From: Clostridium sp. Marseille-P299
GTDB lineage: Bacteria > Bacillota > Clostridia > Lachnospirales > Lachnospiraceae
DNA: 64,000 nt
Direction of reading: 5' to 3'
NCBI RefSeq assembly: GCF_900078195.1
Contig: NZ_FJVE01000007.1
Coordinates: 1,178,001 to 1,242,000 of the forward strand
The position numbers were made by a program, and so were the translations under genes. The notes under the pieces were generated by a model. It did not search any database. It was not told the origin of the DNA and saw only the letters and a program-made list of their open reading frames with translations. Shown here in pieces: positions 54,437-63,808 of this stretch; within the stretch, counting starts at the first letter, position 1; the number at the start of each line of letters is the position of its first letter.

Positions 54437-54724
54437 TTCTATAATACAAAAAGTTTACTATACCCTTGTCATGTAATTTGCGCATATCATTTAAGAGTAA
54501 TTCGGAAAATGTTTTTATTAATGGCTAAAAAATATTAAGCTAAAAAGGAAAATCAATCATATAACTTCATAATCCTCAAGGCAACGCATTATCTTTTATC
54601 TTTCCATTTAAGTCCTCGAGTAAAAAACTTCCATTTTGAGACGCCATATAAATGTCAACAACTAACAAACTATTTATGTGTTAAAAGAAGTGCCATATCT
54701 AATAAGTTATGTGAAACCGTCGCT

Positions 54725-54940
54725 GGCAAATTGGAGAAAACAGAAAGAACGAATGCGCCTATGGAAATGCATTAGAAGTCCTTTTCTCTGAGCTTTTTGT
54801 GTTATAGCATCAAACAGATTTGTTTGAGCGATGAGCGAGTTATCTGTTTGATGCTATGCTTAACACAAAAAGCTCAGAGAATTAGGACTTCTTATGCATT
54901 GGAATCGAAGCATGAGTCTTTCTGTTTTCTCCAATTTGCC
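54725..54940. repeat. 216-bp near-palindrome (long hairpin element)
   Basis: The left arm 54725-54819 (starting GGCAAATTGGAGAAAACAG) and right arm 54842-54940 are reverse complements, with a 22-nt loop. Long exact blocks include GGCAAATTGGAGAAAACAG, TCTCTGAGCTTTTTGTGTT and AGCATCAAACAGAT; two small unpaired patches interrupt the stem. No coding capacity is credible. The remaining gap (54441-54724) is AT-rich with no gene seen. It is not related in sequence to the palindrome at 38071. Confidence 0.9.
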
Positions 54941-55027
54941 TCCACAGCACAAATTTGGTATAGAACCCAGTTCTTCGGCAAAACTATAAAATAAACATAA
55001 GTTGAAGAATTGAAAGGTGGATTAAAC

Positions 55028-55462
55028 ATGATGGGATGGATTATAGCACTGATATCTGGTGCTTTGATGAGTATACAAGGAGTATTTAATACAGGGGTAA
55101 CGAAGCAGACAAGTGTATGGGTGGCATCCTCATTTGTACAGTTTACGGCATTAATCGTATGTTTGATCGCATGGTTTGTTACAGGAAAAGAAGGAACCTT
55201 TGGGTCATTGTTTCGAATCGATGGGAAATATATGTTGCTTGGAGGAGCAATCGGAGCATTTATTACGTTTACAGTGATACAAAGTGTTACTAGTTTAGGA
55301 CCTGCAAAAGCAGCGATGTTAATAGTTACGTCACAATTAGTAATTGCCTATGTAATAGAACTCTTTGGGTTATTTGGAATGGAAAAGGCTTCCTTTGAAT
55401 GGAGAAAAGCGATCGGTCTGGTTATAACAATTGTTGGAATAATTATTTTTAAGTGGGAGTAA
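55028..55462 (+). CDS. DMT-family YdcZ/DUF606 transporter
   Basis: 144 residues from the ATG at 55028 with AAAGGTGG eight bases upstream. Five hydrophobic helices; GWIIALISGALMSIQGVFNT and SLGPAKAAMLIVTSQLVIAY are typical of DUF606. Half-size proteins of this family probably act as dimers. The substrate is unknown. It follows the 216-bp palindrome. Confidence 0.88.
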   Translation: MMGWIIALISGALMSIQGVFNTGVTKQTSVWVASSFVQFTALIVCLIAWFVTGKEGTFGSLFRIDGKYMLLGGAIGAFITFTVIQSVTSLGPAKAAMLIVTSQLVIAYVIELFGLFGMEKASFEWRKAIGLVITIVGIIIFKWE

Positions 55463-55645
55463 AGAAATAACGGATAGATAAAATGCAATTCTGCAGTTCA
55501 CAAATACTTAAAAAATTTAATAGGATTGTAAGGAATATTTGACTTTTAACTCTTGTAATCAACGTATGAATTAGGTACAATATTAATAGACGTGTATTGA
55601 GGGTACATGCATTAGGGTCATCTTATACAAATTAAAGGTGATTTT

Positions 55646-56350
55646 ATGAAAGATAAGAAAATATGGAAATATTTTGTACTTGGTGTATTTGTCGTTATTA
55701 TAGGTATATTTTATTATAAAAATAATGTTAAAGACACGACGGAAGAAGCATCTGCGCTCTTTTTTGAAAAAACAGCAGATGTTAATACTGTTTTAGCTGA
55801 ACAAGCCATGGGTTTAGGCAATGAAGAAAAATCGCAACAAACCGATGTTGATTCAGAGGTCGAAACAAAAGATGAAATCATGTATATCCATGTTTGTGGT
55901 GCAGTTATCGATCCAGGTGTATATGAACTAACAGTTGGTAGCCGAGTAATTGATGCAGTTACGTTTGCTGGTGGATTTAAGGAAAACGCAGCAATGGATG
56001 CGATAAATCAAGCACAAAAACTAACGGATGGTGTAAGATTATATATTCCCACGTTAGAAGACATAGAGAATACTAATATAATACAGGATGAATATCCAGT
56101 AGTTACAGGAAATCCAGATAACGTATCCTCTAGTGGAGATAAAACTTTAGATGGGAAAGTTAACATTAATACAGCGGACAAAAATACATTAATGAACTTA
56201 CCAGGGATTGGTGAATCAAAAGCACAAAGTATCATAACTTATCGAGAGAAGAATGGTGCATTTAAGACCATTAGCGATATACAAAAGATAAGCGGGATTA
56301 AAGAAGCTGTATTTAATAAAATCAAGGATTATATCACTGTGACAGAGTAG
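55646..56350 (+). CDS. comEA: ComEA-type DNA receptor
   Basis: 234 residues. A membrane anchor at about residues 8-26, an acidic linker, a SLBB domain (MYIHVCGAVIDPGVYELTVG ... RLYIPTLEDIEN) and a C-terminal pair of helix-hairpin-helix motifs (KVNINTADKNTLMNLPGIGE, TISDIQKISGIKEAVFNKIK). ComEA binds incoming double-stranded DNA at the outer membrane face and feeds ComEC, coded 3.4 kb downstream. A WalR-like two-component pair and a lipoprotein gene lie between them. Confidence 0.93.
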   Translation: MKDKKIWKYFVLGVFVVIIGIFYYKNNVKDTTEEASALFFEKTADVNTVLAEQAMGLGNEEKSQQTDVDSEVETKDEIMYIHVCGAVIDPGVYELTVGSRVIDAVTFAGGFKENAAMDAINQAQKLTDGVRLYIPTLEDIENTNIIQDEYPVVTGNPDNVSSSGDKTLDGKVNINTADKNTLMNLPGIGESKAQSIITYREKNGAFKTISDIQKISGIKEAVFNKIKDYITVTE

Positions 56351-56394
56351 AATCTGTATGTACTTATACAACCGATTAGAAAGAGGTGGATTCA

Positions 56395-57081
56395 TTGAGC
56401 AAGAAAGTATTTGTTGTTGATGATGAAAAATTGATAGTAAAAGGAATCCGTTTTTCATTGGAACAGGATGGAATGGAAGTTGATTGTGCTTATGATGGGG
56501 AAGAAGCGGTGGCAGCAGCTAAGTCGAAAGAATATGATGTTGTATTATTAGACGTCATGTTACCAAAACTAACTGGGTTTGAAGTGTGCCAACAAATAAG
56601 AGAGTTTTCGAACATGCCAATCATCATGTTAACGGCCAAAGGCGATGATATGGATAAAATTCTTGGTCTAGAATATGGGGCAGATGATTATATTACGAAG
56701 CCATTTAATATTTTAGAGGTAAAAGCAAGAATTAAAGCTATTATGCGAAGAAATGGTCGAAAAGCGAATGAGAATGAATCCAAGACGATAACCTATGGAG
56801 ATATGCAGATCGATAGCGAAGGACGTAGAGCATTTATAGCAGGTAAGGAAGTTAATCTTACTGCGAAGGAGTTTGATGTACTAGAGCTTCTTATTCTTAA
56901 TCCAAATAAGGTTTATAGTAGAGAGAATTTGCTCAATATAGTTTGGGGATATGACTATCCAGGGGATGTTCGAACCGTGGATGTGCACATTCGTCGCTTA
57001 CGTGAGAAAATTGAGGATAATCCAAGTGAACCAAAATATGTACATACAAAATGGGGCGTTGGATATTATTTTAAAAATTAG
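56395..57081 (+). CDS. OmpR/WalR-type response regulator
   Basis: 228 residues from TTG 56395, chosen for AAAGAGGTGG eight bases upstream. Receiver: VFVVDDEKL, Asp in VVLLDVMLPKLTG, Thr in IMLTAKGDD, Lys in ADDYITKPFN. Effector: LTAKEFDVLELLILNPNKVY and VRTVDVHIRRLREKIE, ending KWGVGYYFKN. The closest well-known relatives are PhoP/WalR. It pairs with the kinase starting about 78 bases downstream. Confidence 0.93.
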   Translation: MSKKVFVVDDEKLIVKGIRFSLEQDGMEVDCAYDGEEAVAAAKSKEYDVVLLDVMLPKLTGFEVCQQIREFSNMPIIMLTAKGDDMDKILGLEYGADDYITKPFNILEVKARIKAIMRRNGRKANENESKTITYGDMQIDSEGRRAFIAGKEVNLTAKEFDVLELLILNPNKVYSRENLLNIVWGYDYPGDVRTVDVHIRRLREKIEDNPSEPKYVHTKWGVGYYFKN

Positions 57082-57158
57082 AATCACTTATCAGATTGCT
57101 TCGGAATCATAAGCGTATGTTTATAATTTTGGAGCAATTTTTCTGATTAAAGATAAGC

Positions 57159-58604
57159 TTGGAGGTGTGGGAGATTCTCGTTAAGGTAAAACAAAAGTTA
57201 AAATTTATGACAAGTATGCGATTTCACGTTTTTATAGCGCTAATATGTATTGGGATGATTCCTGCAATAGGCGCTGGGTGGATTGTAAAGAGCTCTTATA
57301 TTGAAGAGAGCATTTCATTAAAGATTTCAGATGCACAAAACTACGCATCTAGACTTGCAAATCAGATTATTTATAGTGGCTACTTAACAAATTCAAGTGG
57401 TACCAATATTAATACAGAAACTAAATTAATTGCAAACATATACAATGGAAGAGTAATCATTGTTGATTCCAATCTTAAAGTTTTATCGGACACCTTTGAA
57501 CGTGAGGTTGGCAAAGTACTGATTTCTGATGATGTTATAGAGTGTCTTCGTGGAAATAATCGAGTAAATAGGAATGAGCGTGGTAGGTTTGCAGAAATGA
57601 CGATTCCTATTCAAGGAGATAATGAAAAAATAGTCGGAGTTATTATATTTAATATTTCATTGGAGAGAGAATTTCAAATTCTTTCCGCTCTTGACCAAAA
57701 GCTATCTATTATAATAACATTTATATTAATAGTTTTAGTTATTGCAGCATTTATGTATTCTAAAAGCTTGGTAAAACCACTAAAGGCTATTATTGCTTCC
57801 ATCAATCATGTTACTGAAGGTTATATGGATGATGAAGTATCAATCAAAGGGTTTTATGAAATTGAACAAATATCCGATTCGTTTAATGCCATGCTTGGTA
57901 GAATAAAGACGTTAGAAGAGTCAAGACAAGAATTTGTTTCTAACGTATCCCATGAATTAAAAACACCAATCACCTCAATTAAAGTACTTGCAGACTCTTT
58001 GTTAATGCAAGAAGATGCACCAGTTGAGATTTATCGAGAATTTATGACTGACATCAACGATGAGATTGAGCGTGAGAATAAAATTATCAACGATTTACTT
58101 TCTTTAGTAAAGCTTGATAAAAAAACAGGCGAGATGCATATTGCAGAAGTCAACATTAATGAATTGCTAGAGATTATTTTAAAACGCTTAAAACCAATTG
58201 CGATGAAGCGAAATGTTGAATTAATATTTGAAAGTTTTCGTCCCGTATTAGCAGAAGTGGATGAAGTGAAATTGTCCTTAGCAATTTCTAATCTAATTGA
58301 AAATGCGATTAAATATAATGTAGATGATGGATGGGTTCGTGTTTCTTTAAATGCAGACCACAAGTATTTCTACATTAAAGTTTCCGATTCTGGAATTGGT
58401 ATTCCTGAAAGTGCGATAAACAATATTTTTGATCGCTTTTATCGTGTAGATAAGGCAAGAACAAGACAAACTGGAGGCACTGGATTGGGATTATCGATTA
58501 CTAAGAATGTTATTTTAATGCATAATGGTGCTGTAAAAGTTTACAGTAAAGAAAATGAGGGAACAACATTTACGATTCGAGTTCCTTTAAGTTATATAGC
58601 GTAG
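57159..58604 (+). CDS. WalK/PhoR-like sensor histidine kinase
   Basis: Up to 481 residues. Two membrane helices (about 22-42 and 183-202) flank an extracellular PDC-like sensor domain. A HAMP linker (KSLVKPLKAIIASINHVTEG) leads to HisKA with FVSNVSHELKTPITSIKVLA, then HATPase_c with NLIENAIKYN, VSDSGIGIPE and GGTGLGLSITKNV. The start is uncertain: the TTG at 57159 is within GGAGGTG-containing sequence, and a later start after TGGGAG is possible. It forms an operon with the regulator upstream and a GerMN lipoprotein downstream (14-base gap). Confidence 0.92.
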   Translation: MEVWEILVKVKQKLKFMTSMRFHVFIALICIGMIPAIGAGWIVKSSYIEESISLKISDAQNYASRLANQIIYSGYLTNSSGTNINTETKLIANIYNGRVIIVDSNLKVLSDTFEREVGKVLISDDVIECLRGNNRVNRNERGRFAEMTIPIQGDNEKIVGVIIFNISLEREFQILSALDQKLSIIITFILIVLVIAAFMYSKSLVKPLKAIIASINHVTEGYMDDEVSIKGFYEIEQISDSFNAMLGRIKTLEESRQEFVSNVSHELKTPITSIKVLADSLLMQEDAPVEIYREFMTDINDEIERENKIINDLLSLVKLDKKTGEMHIAEVNINELLEIILKRLKPIAMKRNVELIFESFRPVLAEVDEVKLSLAISNLIENAIKYNVDDGWVRVSLNADHKYFYIKVSDSGIGIPESAINNIFDRFYRVDKARTRQTGGTGLGLSITKNVILMHNGAVKVYSKENEGTTFTIRVPLSYIA

Positions 58605-58618
58605 GAGATGGTGGAGTT

Positions 58619-59533
58619 ATGAAGAAAAAATATGGTATTTTATTTTGTTTTCTTTTAATAGTGTTGACTGCCTGCTCCAAAAAGGCTAAAGAAGATATCA
58701 GTGAATATAAAATATATTATGTAAATAAAGCAGCAAACAAAGTTGTTAGTGAAAGCTTTGAACCCGAAACCAAAGGTAATAAGGATGATATGGTCAAAGA
58801 ATTTATATCAGCGTTAACTTTGGAACCTAAGAACGACAATTATGAGAGAGCATTACCAGCAGATGTCGAAATTTTAGGATATAGTTATGGGGAAGCAGAT
58901 CAGCTAATTCTTGATTTTTCAGCTACCTATCCAACATCATTAACTGGAATAAGGGAAATACTAGCTAGAGCTGCGATTGTTAAGACCTTATGCCAAATTG
59001 AAGGTATCGAGTTTGTAGAATTTAATGTAATGGGCAAATCTTTAACTTTAGGTGAAATGACGATTAGTATGATGAAAGCATCCGACTTTGTTGAAACAAC
59101 TGGAGTCACTCAAAATGCTTATGTCACCTTATATTTCTCAAATAAGGAAGGAAATGCATTGATTGAATCCCGAAGAGAGGTTGATTATGACAGTGTGATT
59201 TCTGTAGAGCAGTTAATCATAAATCAGTTAATTGCTGGGCCTGTGGAGCGAGAGTATGGTATGATCCCAACGCTAAATCCTGAAACGAAATTAAATTCAG
59301 TCACTACGAAAGATGGAATTTGTTATGTTGATTTTAATGAAAAGTTTCTAGAAAATTTAAATGGAGTTTCTGAGAAAGTAACAATTTATTCTGTTGTAAA
59401 TTCTCTTGTTGAATTAACCAATGTGAATAAAGTGCAAATATTAATTAATAACAAAATAGTTAAGTTGTATAAAACGGAAGAACTTGATGAATTATTTGAT
59501 CGTAACTTAGATATTATCGAAGGTGAGAAATAA
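58619..59533 (+). CDS. GerMN-domain lipoprotein
   Basis: 304 residues. Signal peptide II with lipobox VLTAC (about Cys19). Two GerMN repeats: YKIYYVNKAANKVV ... SYGEADQLILDFSATYP at about 30-115 and VTLYFSNKEGNALIESRREV ... KDGICYVDFNEKFLENLNGV at about 165-275. GerMN proteins take part in spore germination or cell-wall sensing. Being the third gene after a WalRK-like pair, it may modulate that kinase, as LpqB does with MtrB in actinobacteria; that link is an analogy. Confidence 0.88.
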   Translation: MKKKYGILFCFLLIVLTACSKKAKEDISEYKIYYVNKAANKVVSESFEPETKGNKDDMVKEFISALTLEPKNDNYERALPADVEILGYSYGEADQLILDFSATYPTSLTGIREILARAAIVKTLCQIEGIEFVEFNVMGKSLTLGEMTISMMKASDFVETTGVTQNAYVTLYFSNKEGNALIESRREVDYDSVISVEQLIINQLIAGPVEREYGMIPTLNPETKLNSVTTKDGICYVDFNEKFLENLNGVSEKVTIYSVVNSLVELTNVNKVQILINNKIVKLYKTEELDELFDRNLDIIEGEK

Positions 59534-59539
59534 TTCAGT

Positions 59540-59612
59540 TGTTAATATCATGGAATACCATAGCAGGTGCTTTTTTATTAAAGGTGCATGTTATGGTATT
59601 TGATAATTAACA
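59540..59612 (+). repeat. Hairpin after the GerMN lipoprotein gene
   Basis: The stretch starting TGTTAATATCATGGAATACC (59540-59570) pairs with GCATGTTATGGTATTTGATA and following bases (59586-59612), with small bulges. A TTTTTT run lies in the loop rather than after the stem. Confidence 0.6.
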
Positions 59613-59716
59613 TTCTATTTTCTATATTCTATTTTCTGTAATCTATTCTTTTAGTATCAGTTCTATATTTTTATATAAAATTCTAGATATAATAAAATAA
59701 CAAATAAGGAGGAATT

Positions 59717-62305
59717 ATGAAACGACCATTGGTATGGATTATGGCCGCGTATGTACTAGGAATTATCAGCTATAAATATAAAATAGTTGCATTCATTCCA
59801 CTAATAGCCCTTAGTTATACATTGCTATTTCTTTTCTTTCGCTGTGAATTTTGGAAATTAAAAAAGGAAAAATATCTTTCTTTCATTCTATTATTACTCC
59901 CCTTTCTTTTTCTATTAGGCAACCTTCGCATGAACAATCAGCTGCAACCATCGCAAATCGAGACTGTAGTAGATAAAAAAATGAAAGCAACGATGATTGG
60001 ATCCGTTGATCAAATTCAATGTTATGAAACCAGCAATGCAATTGTGTTAAAAAATGTCAAAATTCTATTAGAAACGTCAAATGACATATACAACTGTAAG
60101 AAGGCAATTGTATATGTATCTAATGAAACCTCCATTCAATATGGTAATATTCTATCAATTCAGGGAAGTATCTACCCACTTACGCGAGCAAGCAATCAAG
60201 GACAATTCGATCAATATTTGTTTTATAAAGCAAAAGATATAAGTATCAGAGCTTATGCAACAGAAATCAAAGTGTTAGATGATAAAAAAGATAACATTAA
60301 GCAGACACTTTATGAGGTCAAAGAAAGATTTAAAACCTCTTATGAGACTATGTTACCGAAAAAAGAAGCAGGTGTATTAACGGCTATGTTACTAGGTGAT
60401 AAAGCACTTCTTGGCGAAGATATTCAAGAAACATATCAGGAGAATGGAATTTCTCACATCATTTCTATTTCAGGATTACATATGTCCTTCTTTGGATTAA
60501 CTATCTATCATTTACTTCGCAAGTTAAAATGCAGACTGGTAACTGCGACCATGGTAGTCTTTGTTTTATTAATTCTATATGGAGTATTAACGAATAATAG
60601 CGTATCAGCAAATCGAGCCATATGGATGTTGATTTTATTACTCTTAGCTACGATTTTAGGTAAAACTTATGATGTTTTATCAGCCCTTTCATTTAGTGCA
60701 CTAATTACGTTGTTACAATCACCCATGCAAGTTTTTCACGTCAGTTTTTTATTATCCTATGGAGCAATGATTGGTATTGCAGTGATTTATCAGGTGTTTC
60801 GCTCCAGTGGGCTAATTAGCAAGAAGCCAATCTTAAAAGGTATAACAGAAGGTTTATTTTTAAGTATAAGCGCTCAGATTATAACATTTCCTATCATAAC
60901 TTATTTCTTTTATGAATTCTCTAGTTATTCTATAGTCATCAATTTGTTTGTTGTTCCCTTATTATCTATTTTATTCCCGATGGCTGTTCTTGGAGGGATA
61001 ATTTCTTTAATTAGTTTACCAATTGCAAATATATGTATTGGTTCTTCTTATTATATTTTAATTTTTTATGAAAAACTGTGTACGTTTGCGCAGCAATTGC
61101 CGTATCATCTGTATTTATTTGGGCAGCCAAGTATGTTTCAAATGTTATTCTTTTATTTTCTTGTTCTTGTTATTGGCATTTTGAGTATTAAATTTCAAAA
61201 AAAGAGGATAGCATTATTGTTTTTGTTATGCCCATTGTTGTTTTTTATAAGAAAATCAGAGTTCCAGATTACAATGTTAGATGTTGGGCAAGGGGAGTGC
61301 ATCGTAATTCAAAATGAAAATGGAAATGTCTATATGATTGATGGTGGAAGTACAGATATCAAAGGTGTTGGTGAAAAACGTATCATACCGTATTTAAAAT
61401 CTCTTGGAGTAAATCGCATCAAATGTGCCTTTTTAACCCATTCAGACGCAGATCATATCAATGGGGTAATGGAAATTTTAACTGCAATGGAAGATGATTT
61501 AGAAAGTGATATGAAAGGTGATATAAAAGGTGATATAAAAGGTGATATAAAAGGTAACAAATCTAGTTATAGTGGAGATATCTTTATAGAATCCATTTGT
61601 TTGCCGGAGTTATCTGATTATAATGACAAATATAAGGAAATCGTTGAGTTATCCAATAGTAAAGGTGTTGAGGTACGATTTTATAAGAATAGAGAAGGAA
61701 TGGTTGATGGACGATTGAAACTTTTATGCTTAGCACCAGAAGAGGAGTTAGACCTTTCTGATACGAATTCACATTCCCTAGTATTTTGGCTTAGGTATGG
61801 CGAGTTTGATGCATTGTTTACTGGTGATATCGATGCAGCAGGGGAGCTGCGAGTTATGAAGAACCTTCAGGAGTTAGAGATGGTTGGAGGAGTAGGGAAG
61901 AGAGAAAAGTTAGTGGTGATAGAAGAGTTAGAGAAGACAGAAGAGGTAGGAAATATAGAAGAATTAGGTAAGACAGAAGGGTTAAAGAAGGCAGAAACCT
62001 TAGAAAAGGCAGAAGAGTTGCTAGAAGATTATTTGCTTGATAAAGGGGGTTTTGAGTTATTAAAAATTAGCCATCATGGGTCAAAATATTCTTCTAATAT
62101 AGAGTTTTTATCTTATCTTGTACCAGTGCATTCAATTATTTCTAGTGGTAAGTATAATACATATGGACATCCACACAAGGAAGCGATTGATTCCTTGAAT
62201 GAGGTTTCAACTAGTATTCATCAAACGAGTTTAGATGGGGCAATCACAATTTATAGTGATGGAGCTTATATGAGAATTAGACACTATTTTAAAAGAGAGG
62301 AATGA
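59717..62305 (+). CDS. comEC: ComEC/Rec2 DNA-uptake channel with low-complexity inserts
   Basis: 862 residues, longer than the usual 750-800. N-terminal DUF4131 with two helices; the competence channel domain (about 215-500) has GDKALLGEDIQETYQENGIS, HIISISGLHMSFFG and SANRAIWMLILLLLATIL. The C-terminal metallo-beta-lactamase-like domain has MLDVGQGECIVIQNENG, FLTHSDADHINGV and LKISHHGSKYSSN, suggesting the nuclease-like part is intact. Two inserts break this domain: four near-exact DMKGDIKG-type repeats (12-bp units, 61507-61558) and a Glu/Lys-rich segment (about residues 725-775). AAGGAGG precedes the ATG by five bases. Confidence 0.95.
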   Translation: MKRPLVWIMAAYVLGIISYKYKIVAFIPLIALSYTLLFLFFRCEFWKLKKEKYLSFILLLLPFLFLLGNLRMNNQLQPSQIETVVDKKMKATMIGSVDQIQCYETSNAIVLKNVKILLETSNDIYNCKKAIVYVSNETSIQYGNILSIQGSIYPLTRASNQGQFDQYLFYKAKDISIRAYATEIKVLDDKKDNIKQTLYEVKERFKTSYETMLPKKEAGVLTAMLLGDKALLGEDIQETYQENGISHIISISGLHMSFFGLTIYHLLRKLKCRLVTATMVVFVLLILYGVLTNNSVSANRAIWMLILLLLATILGKTYDVLSALSFSALITLLQSPMQVFHVSFLLSYGAMIGIAVIYQVFRSSGLISKKPILKGITEGLFLSISAQIITFPIITYFFYEFSSYSIVINLFVVPLLSILFPMAVLGGIISLISLPIANICIGSSYYILIFYEKLCTFAQQLPYHLYLFGQPSMFQMLFFYFLVLVIGILSIKFQKKRIALLFLLCPLLFFIRKSEFQITMLDVGQGECIVIQNENGNVYMIDGGSTDIKGVGEKRIIPYLKSLGVNRIKCAFLTHSDADHINGVMEILTAMEDDLESDMKGDIKGDIKGDIKGNKSSYSGDIFIESICLPELSDYNDKYKEIVELSNSKGVEVRFYKNREGMVDGRLKLLCLAPEEELDLSDTNSHSLVFWLRYGEFDALFTGDIDAAGELRVMKNLQELEMVGGVGKREKLVVIEELEKTEEVGNIEELGKTEGLKKAETLEKAEELLEDYLLDKGGFELLKISHHGSKYSSNIEFLSYLVPVHSIISSGKYNTYGHPHKEAIDSLNEVSTSIHQTSLDGAITIYSDGAYMRIRHYFKREE
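61507..61558 (+). repeat. 12-bp in-frame tandem repeat inside comEC
   Basis: Four copies of GGTGATATAAAA (first unit GATATGAAA-type variant), coding repeated GDIK. Being a multiple of three it changes protein length without shifting frame. Confidence 0.9.
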
Positions 62306-62457
62306 GTTTAGTTAAATAGAATTAAATAAAAAATAATGATATAATAGGTAGACTTGTAAAGGAATAGATATAAAACTTAATGAATGGAACGTAAGTGTTA
62401 AATTATCAATAAAATCAATACAAAACTTGATGATATTAATTAAGGTGGTGGAGTAAA

Positions 62458-63396
62458 ATGAAAGATACACTTATAAGTTACTTTATGGATCAATTTCACT
62501 TAAGTAAAATTGATCCTATAAATAAAGGCTGGTCAAATGATAAAAAGTATAGTGCAACAAAGGCTGATGAAACCAAGGTATTGCTACGTATTTCATCAGT
62601 AGATAAGTACGAAATGAAAAAAAACGAATTCGAGTTAATGAAAGAGCTTGCAGCGATTAAAATACCTATGTGTATCCCTATCGAATTTGGTAGGTATGGA
62701 GAATATGTGTTTTCATTTCAAAGCTGGATTGATGGCAAAGATGCAGAAGAGATAGTACCATTACTTTCAGATTCAGAGCAATACGTGTATGGCCTTCGTG
62801 CAGGAGAATATCTGCGTAAAATACACTCAATCCCTGCTCCAGACACCTATCCGAAATGGGAAGAACGATTTGGTAGAAAGATTGACCGAAAGCTTGCCGC
62901 TTATCAGGACTGTGAAATAAAGTTTGACGGTGGGGAGAGAATGATTCGTTACATAAATGAAAATCGTCACTTACTTATTGGCAGACCCCAATGTTTCCAA
63001 CATGGAGATTACCATATTGGAAATATGATGATTGATAACCAAGGGAAACTGCAAATCATAGATTTTAATCGATATGACTTTGGTGATCCGTGGGAAGAAT
63101 TTAATCGTATTGTTTGGTGTGCGCAGAAAAGTCCGATTTTTGCTAGTGGAATGGTTAACGGATATTTTGAGGGTAAGCCACCAATAGAATTTTGGCAACT
63201 GCTTGCCCTTTATATCGCATGTAATACCCTTTCGTCTGTCTGTTGGGCGATTCCATTTGGGCAAGAGGAAGTTAATACGATGCTTAATCAAGCAAAGGAT
63301 GTGCTTAATTGGTATGAAAATATGACGTGTGTAATTCCTAAATGGTACTTTGAACAACTCTGGAAAGAGTGGGAAGATGCTAGAATTTCTGATTAA
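62458..63396 (+). CDS. Aminoglycoside phosphotransferase (APH)-fold kinase
   Basis: 312 residues. The kinase-like fold shows RISSVDKYEMKKNEFELMK (Glu of the N-lobe), the catalytic loop CFQHGDYHIGNMMI (Brenner motif HGD-x-H-x-x-N) and metal-binding IIDFNRYDFGDPWEE (DFN in place of DFG). The N-lobe lysine is replaced by the LLRIS region typical of APH. Small-molecule kinases of this fold act on aminoglycosides, choline, homoserine or other substrates. Nothing here indicates antibiotic resistance. GGTGGTGG precedes the ATG; it is monocistronic. Confidence 0.85.
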   Translation: MKDTLISYFMDQFHLSKIDPINKGWSNDKKYSATKADETKVLLRISSVDKYEMKKNEFELMKELAAIKIPMCIPIEFGRYGEYVFSFQSWIDGKDAEEIVPLLSDSEQYVYGLRAGEYLRKIHSIPAPDTYPKWEERFGRKIDRKLAAYQDCEIKFDGGERMIRYINENRHLLIGRPQCFQHGDYHIGNMMIDNQGKLQIIDFNRYDFGDPWEEFNRIVWCAQKSPIFASGMVNGYFEGKPPIEFWQLLALYIACNTLSSVCWAIPFGQEEVNTMLNQAKDVLNWYENMTCVIPKWYFEQLWKEWEDARISD

Positions 63397-63474
63397 GATA
63401 AACACAAAATAAGATAAATATAAAATAAGATTAACACAAAATAAGAATACAAGATACATATATATAACCATATC

Positions 63475-63520
63475 TCCGCCGCTTATAGCACATGTTATAG
63501 CGGTGGATTTTTATAATTTT
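63475..63520 (+). terminator. Terminator after the APH-fold gene
   Basis: TCCGCCGCTTATA (63475-63487) pairs with TATAGCGGTGGA (63496-63507), one bulge, then T-rich DNA. Just before it, an ACACAAAATAAGATA-like unit is imperfectly repeated (about 63395-63450). Confidence 0.75.
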
Positions 63521-63678
63521 TTTATAAAGGTATCTAAAATAGTTCAACAGAATAAAATAAAATTAAACATTAGAAATAAATTCTAAAAAATATAAACGAA
63601 CAATTTGAAGTATATTAAAGAATAATTTAAGAAATATAAAAAGAATTATTAGAAATAGCTTAGAAAATACCGAAATCA

Positions 63679-63708
63679 TTGACAAGGACAATATGGAAAG
63701 AGTATACT
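63679..63708 (+). promoter_or_regulatory. Promoter of the last gene in the window
   Basis: TTGACA (63679-63684), 18-base spacer, TATACT (63703-63708). The stretch 63521-63678 is AT-rich without other signals. Confidence 0.7.
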
Positions 63709-63808
63709 TTTAGATATGTTAAGTAATGTGTATATAGGGATAAGATGCAATACATTATGAATGGAAGCAGATCAAGAGCCGTTAAAGTATTGCATGGAGG
63801 AATGAACT

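Noticed and set aside
54797..54994. 65-codon ORF within the 216-bp palindrome
   Set aside because: It runs through one arm and loop of the inverted repeat, lacks a ribosome site and has no protein-family features.
62458..63396. Aminoglycoside resistance gene
   Set aside because: Only the general APH kinase fold is visible; many members phosphorylate ordinary metabolites, and there is no resistance context.
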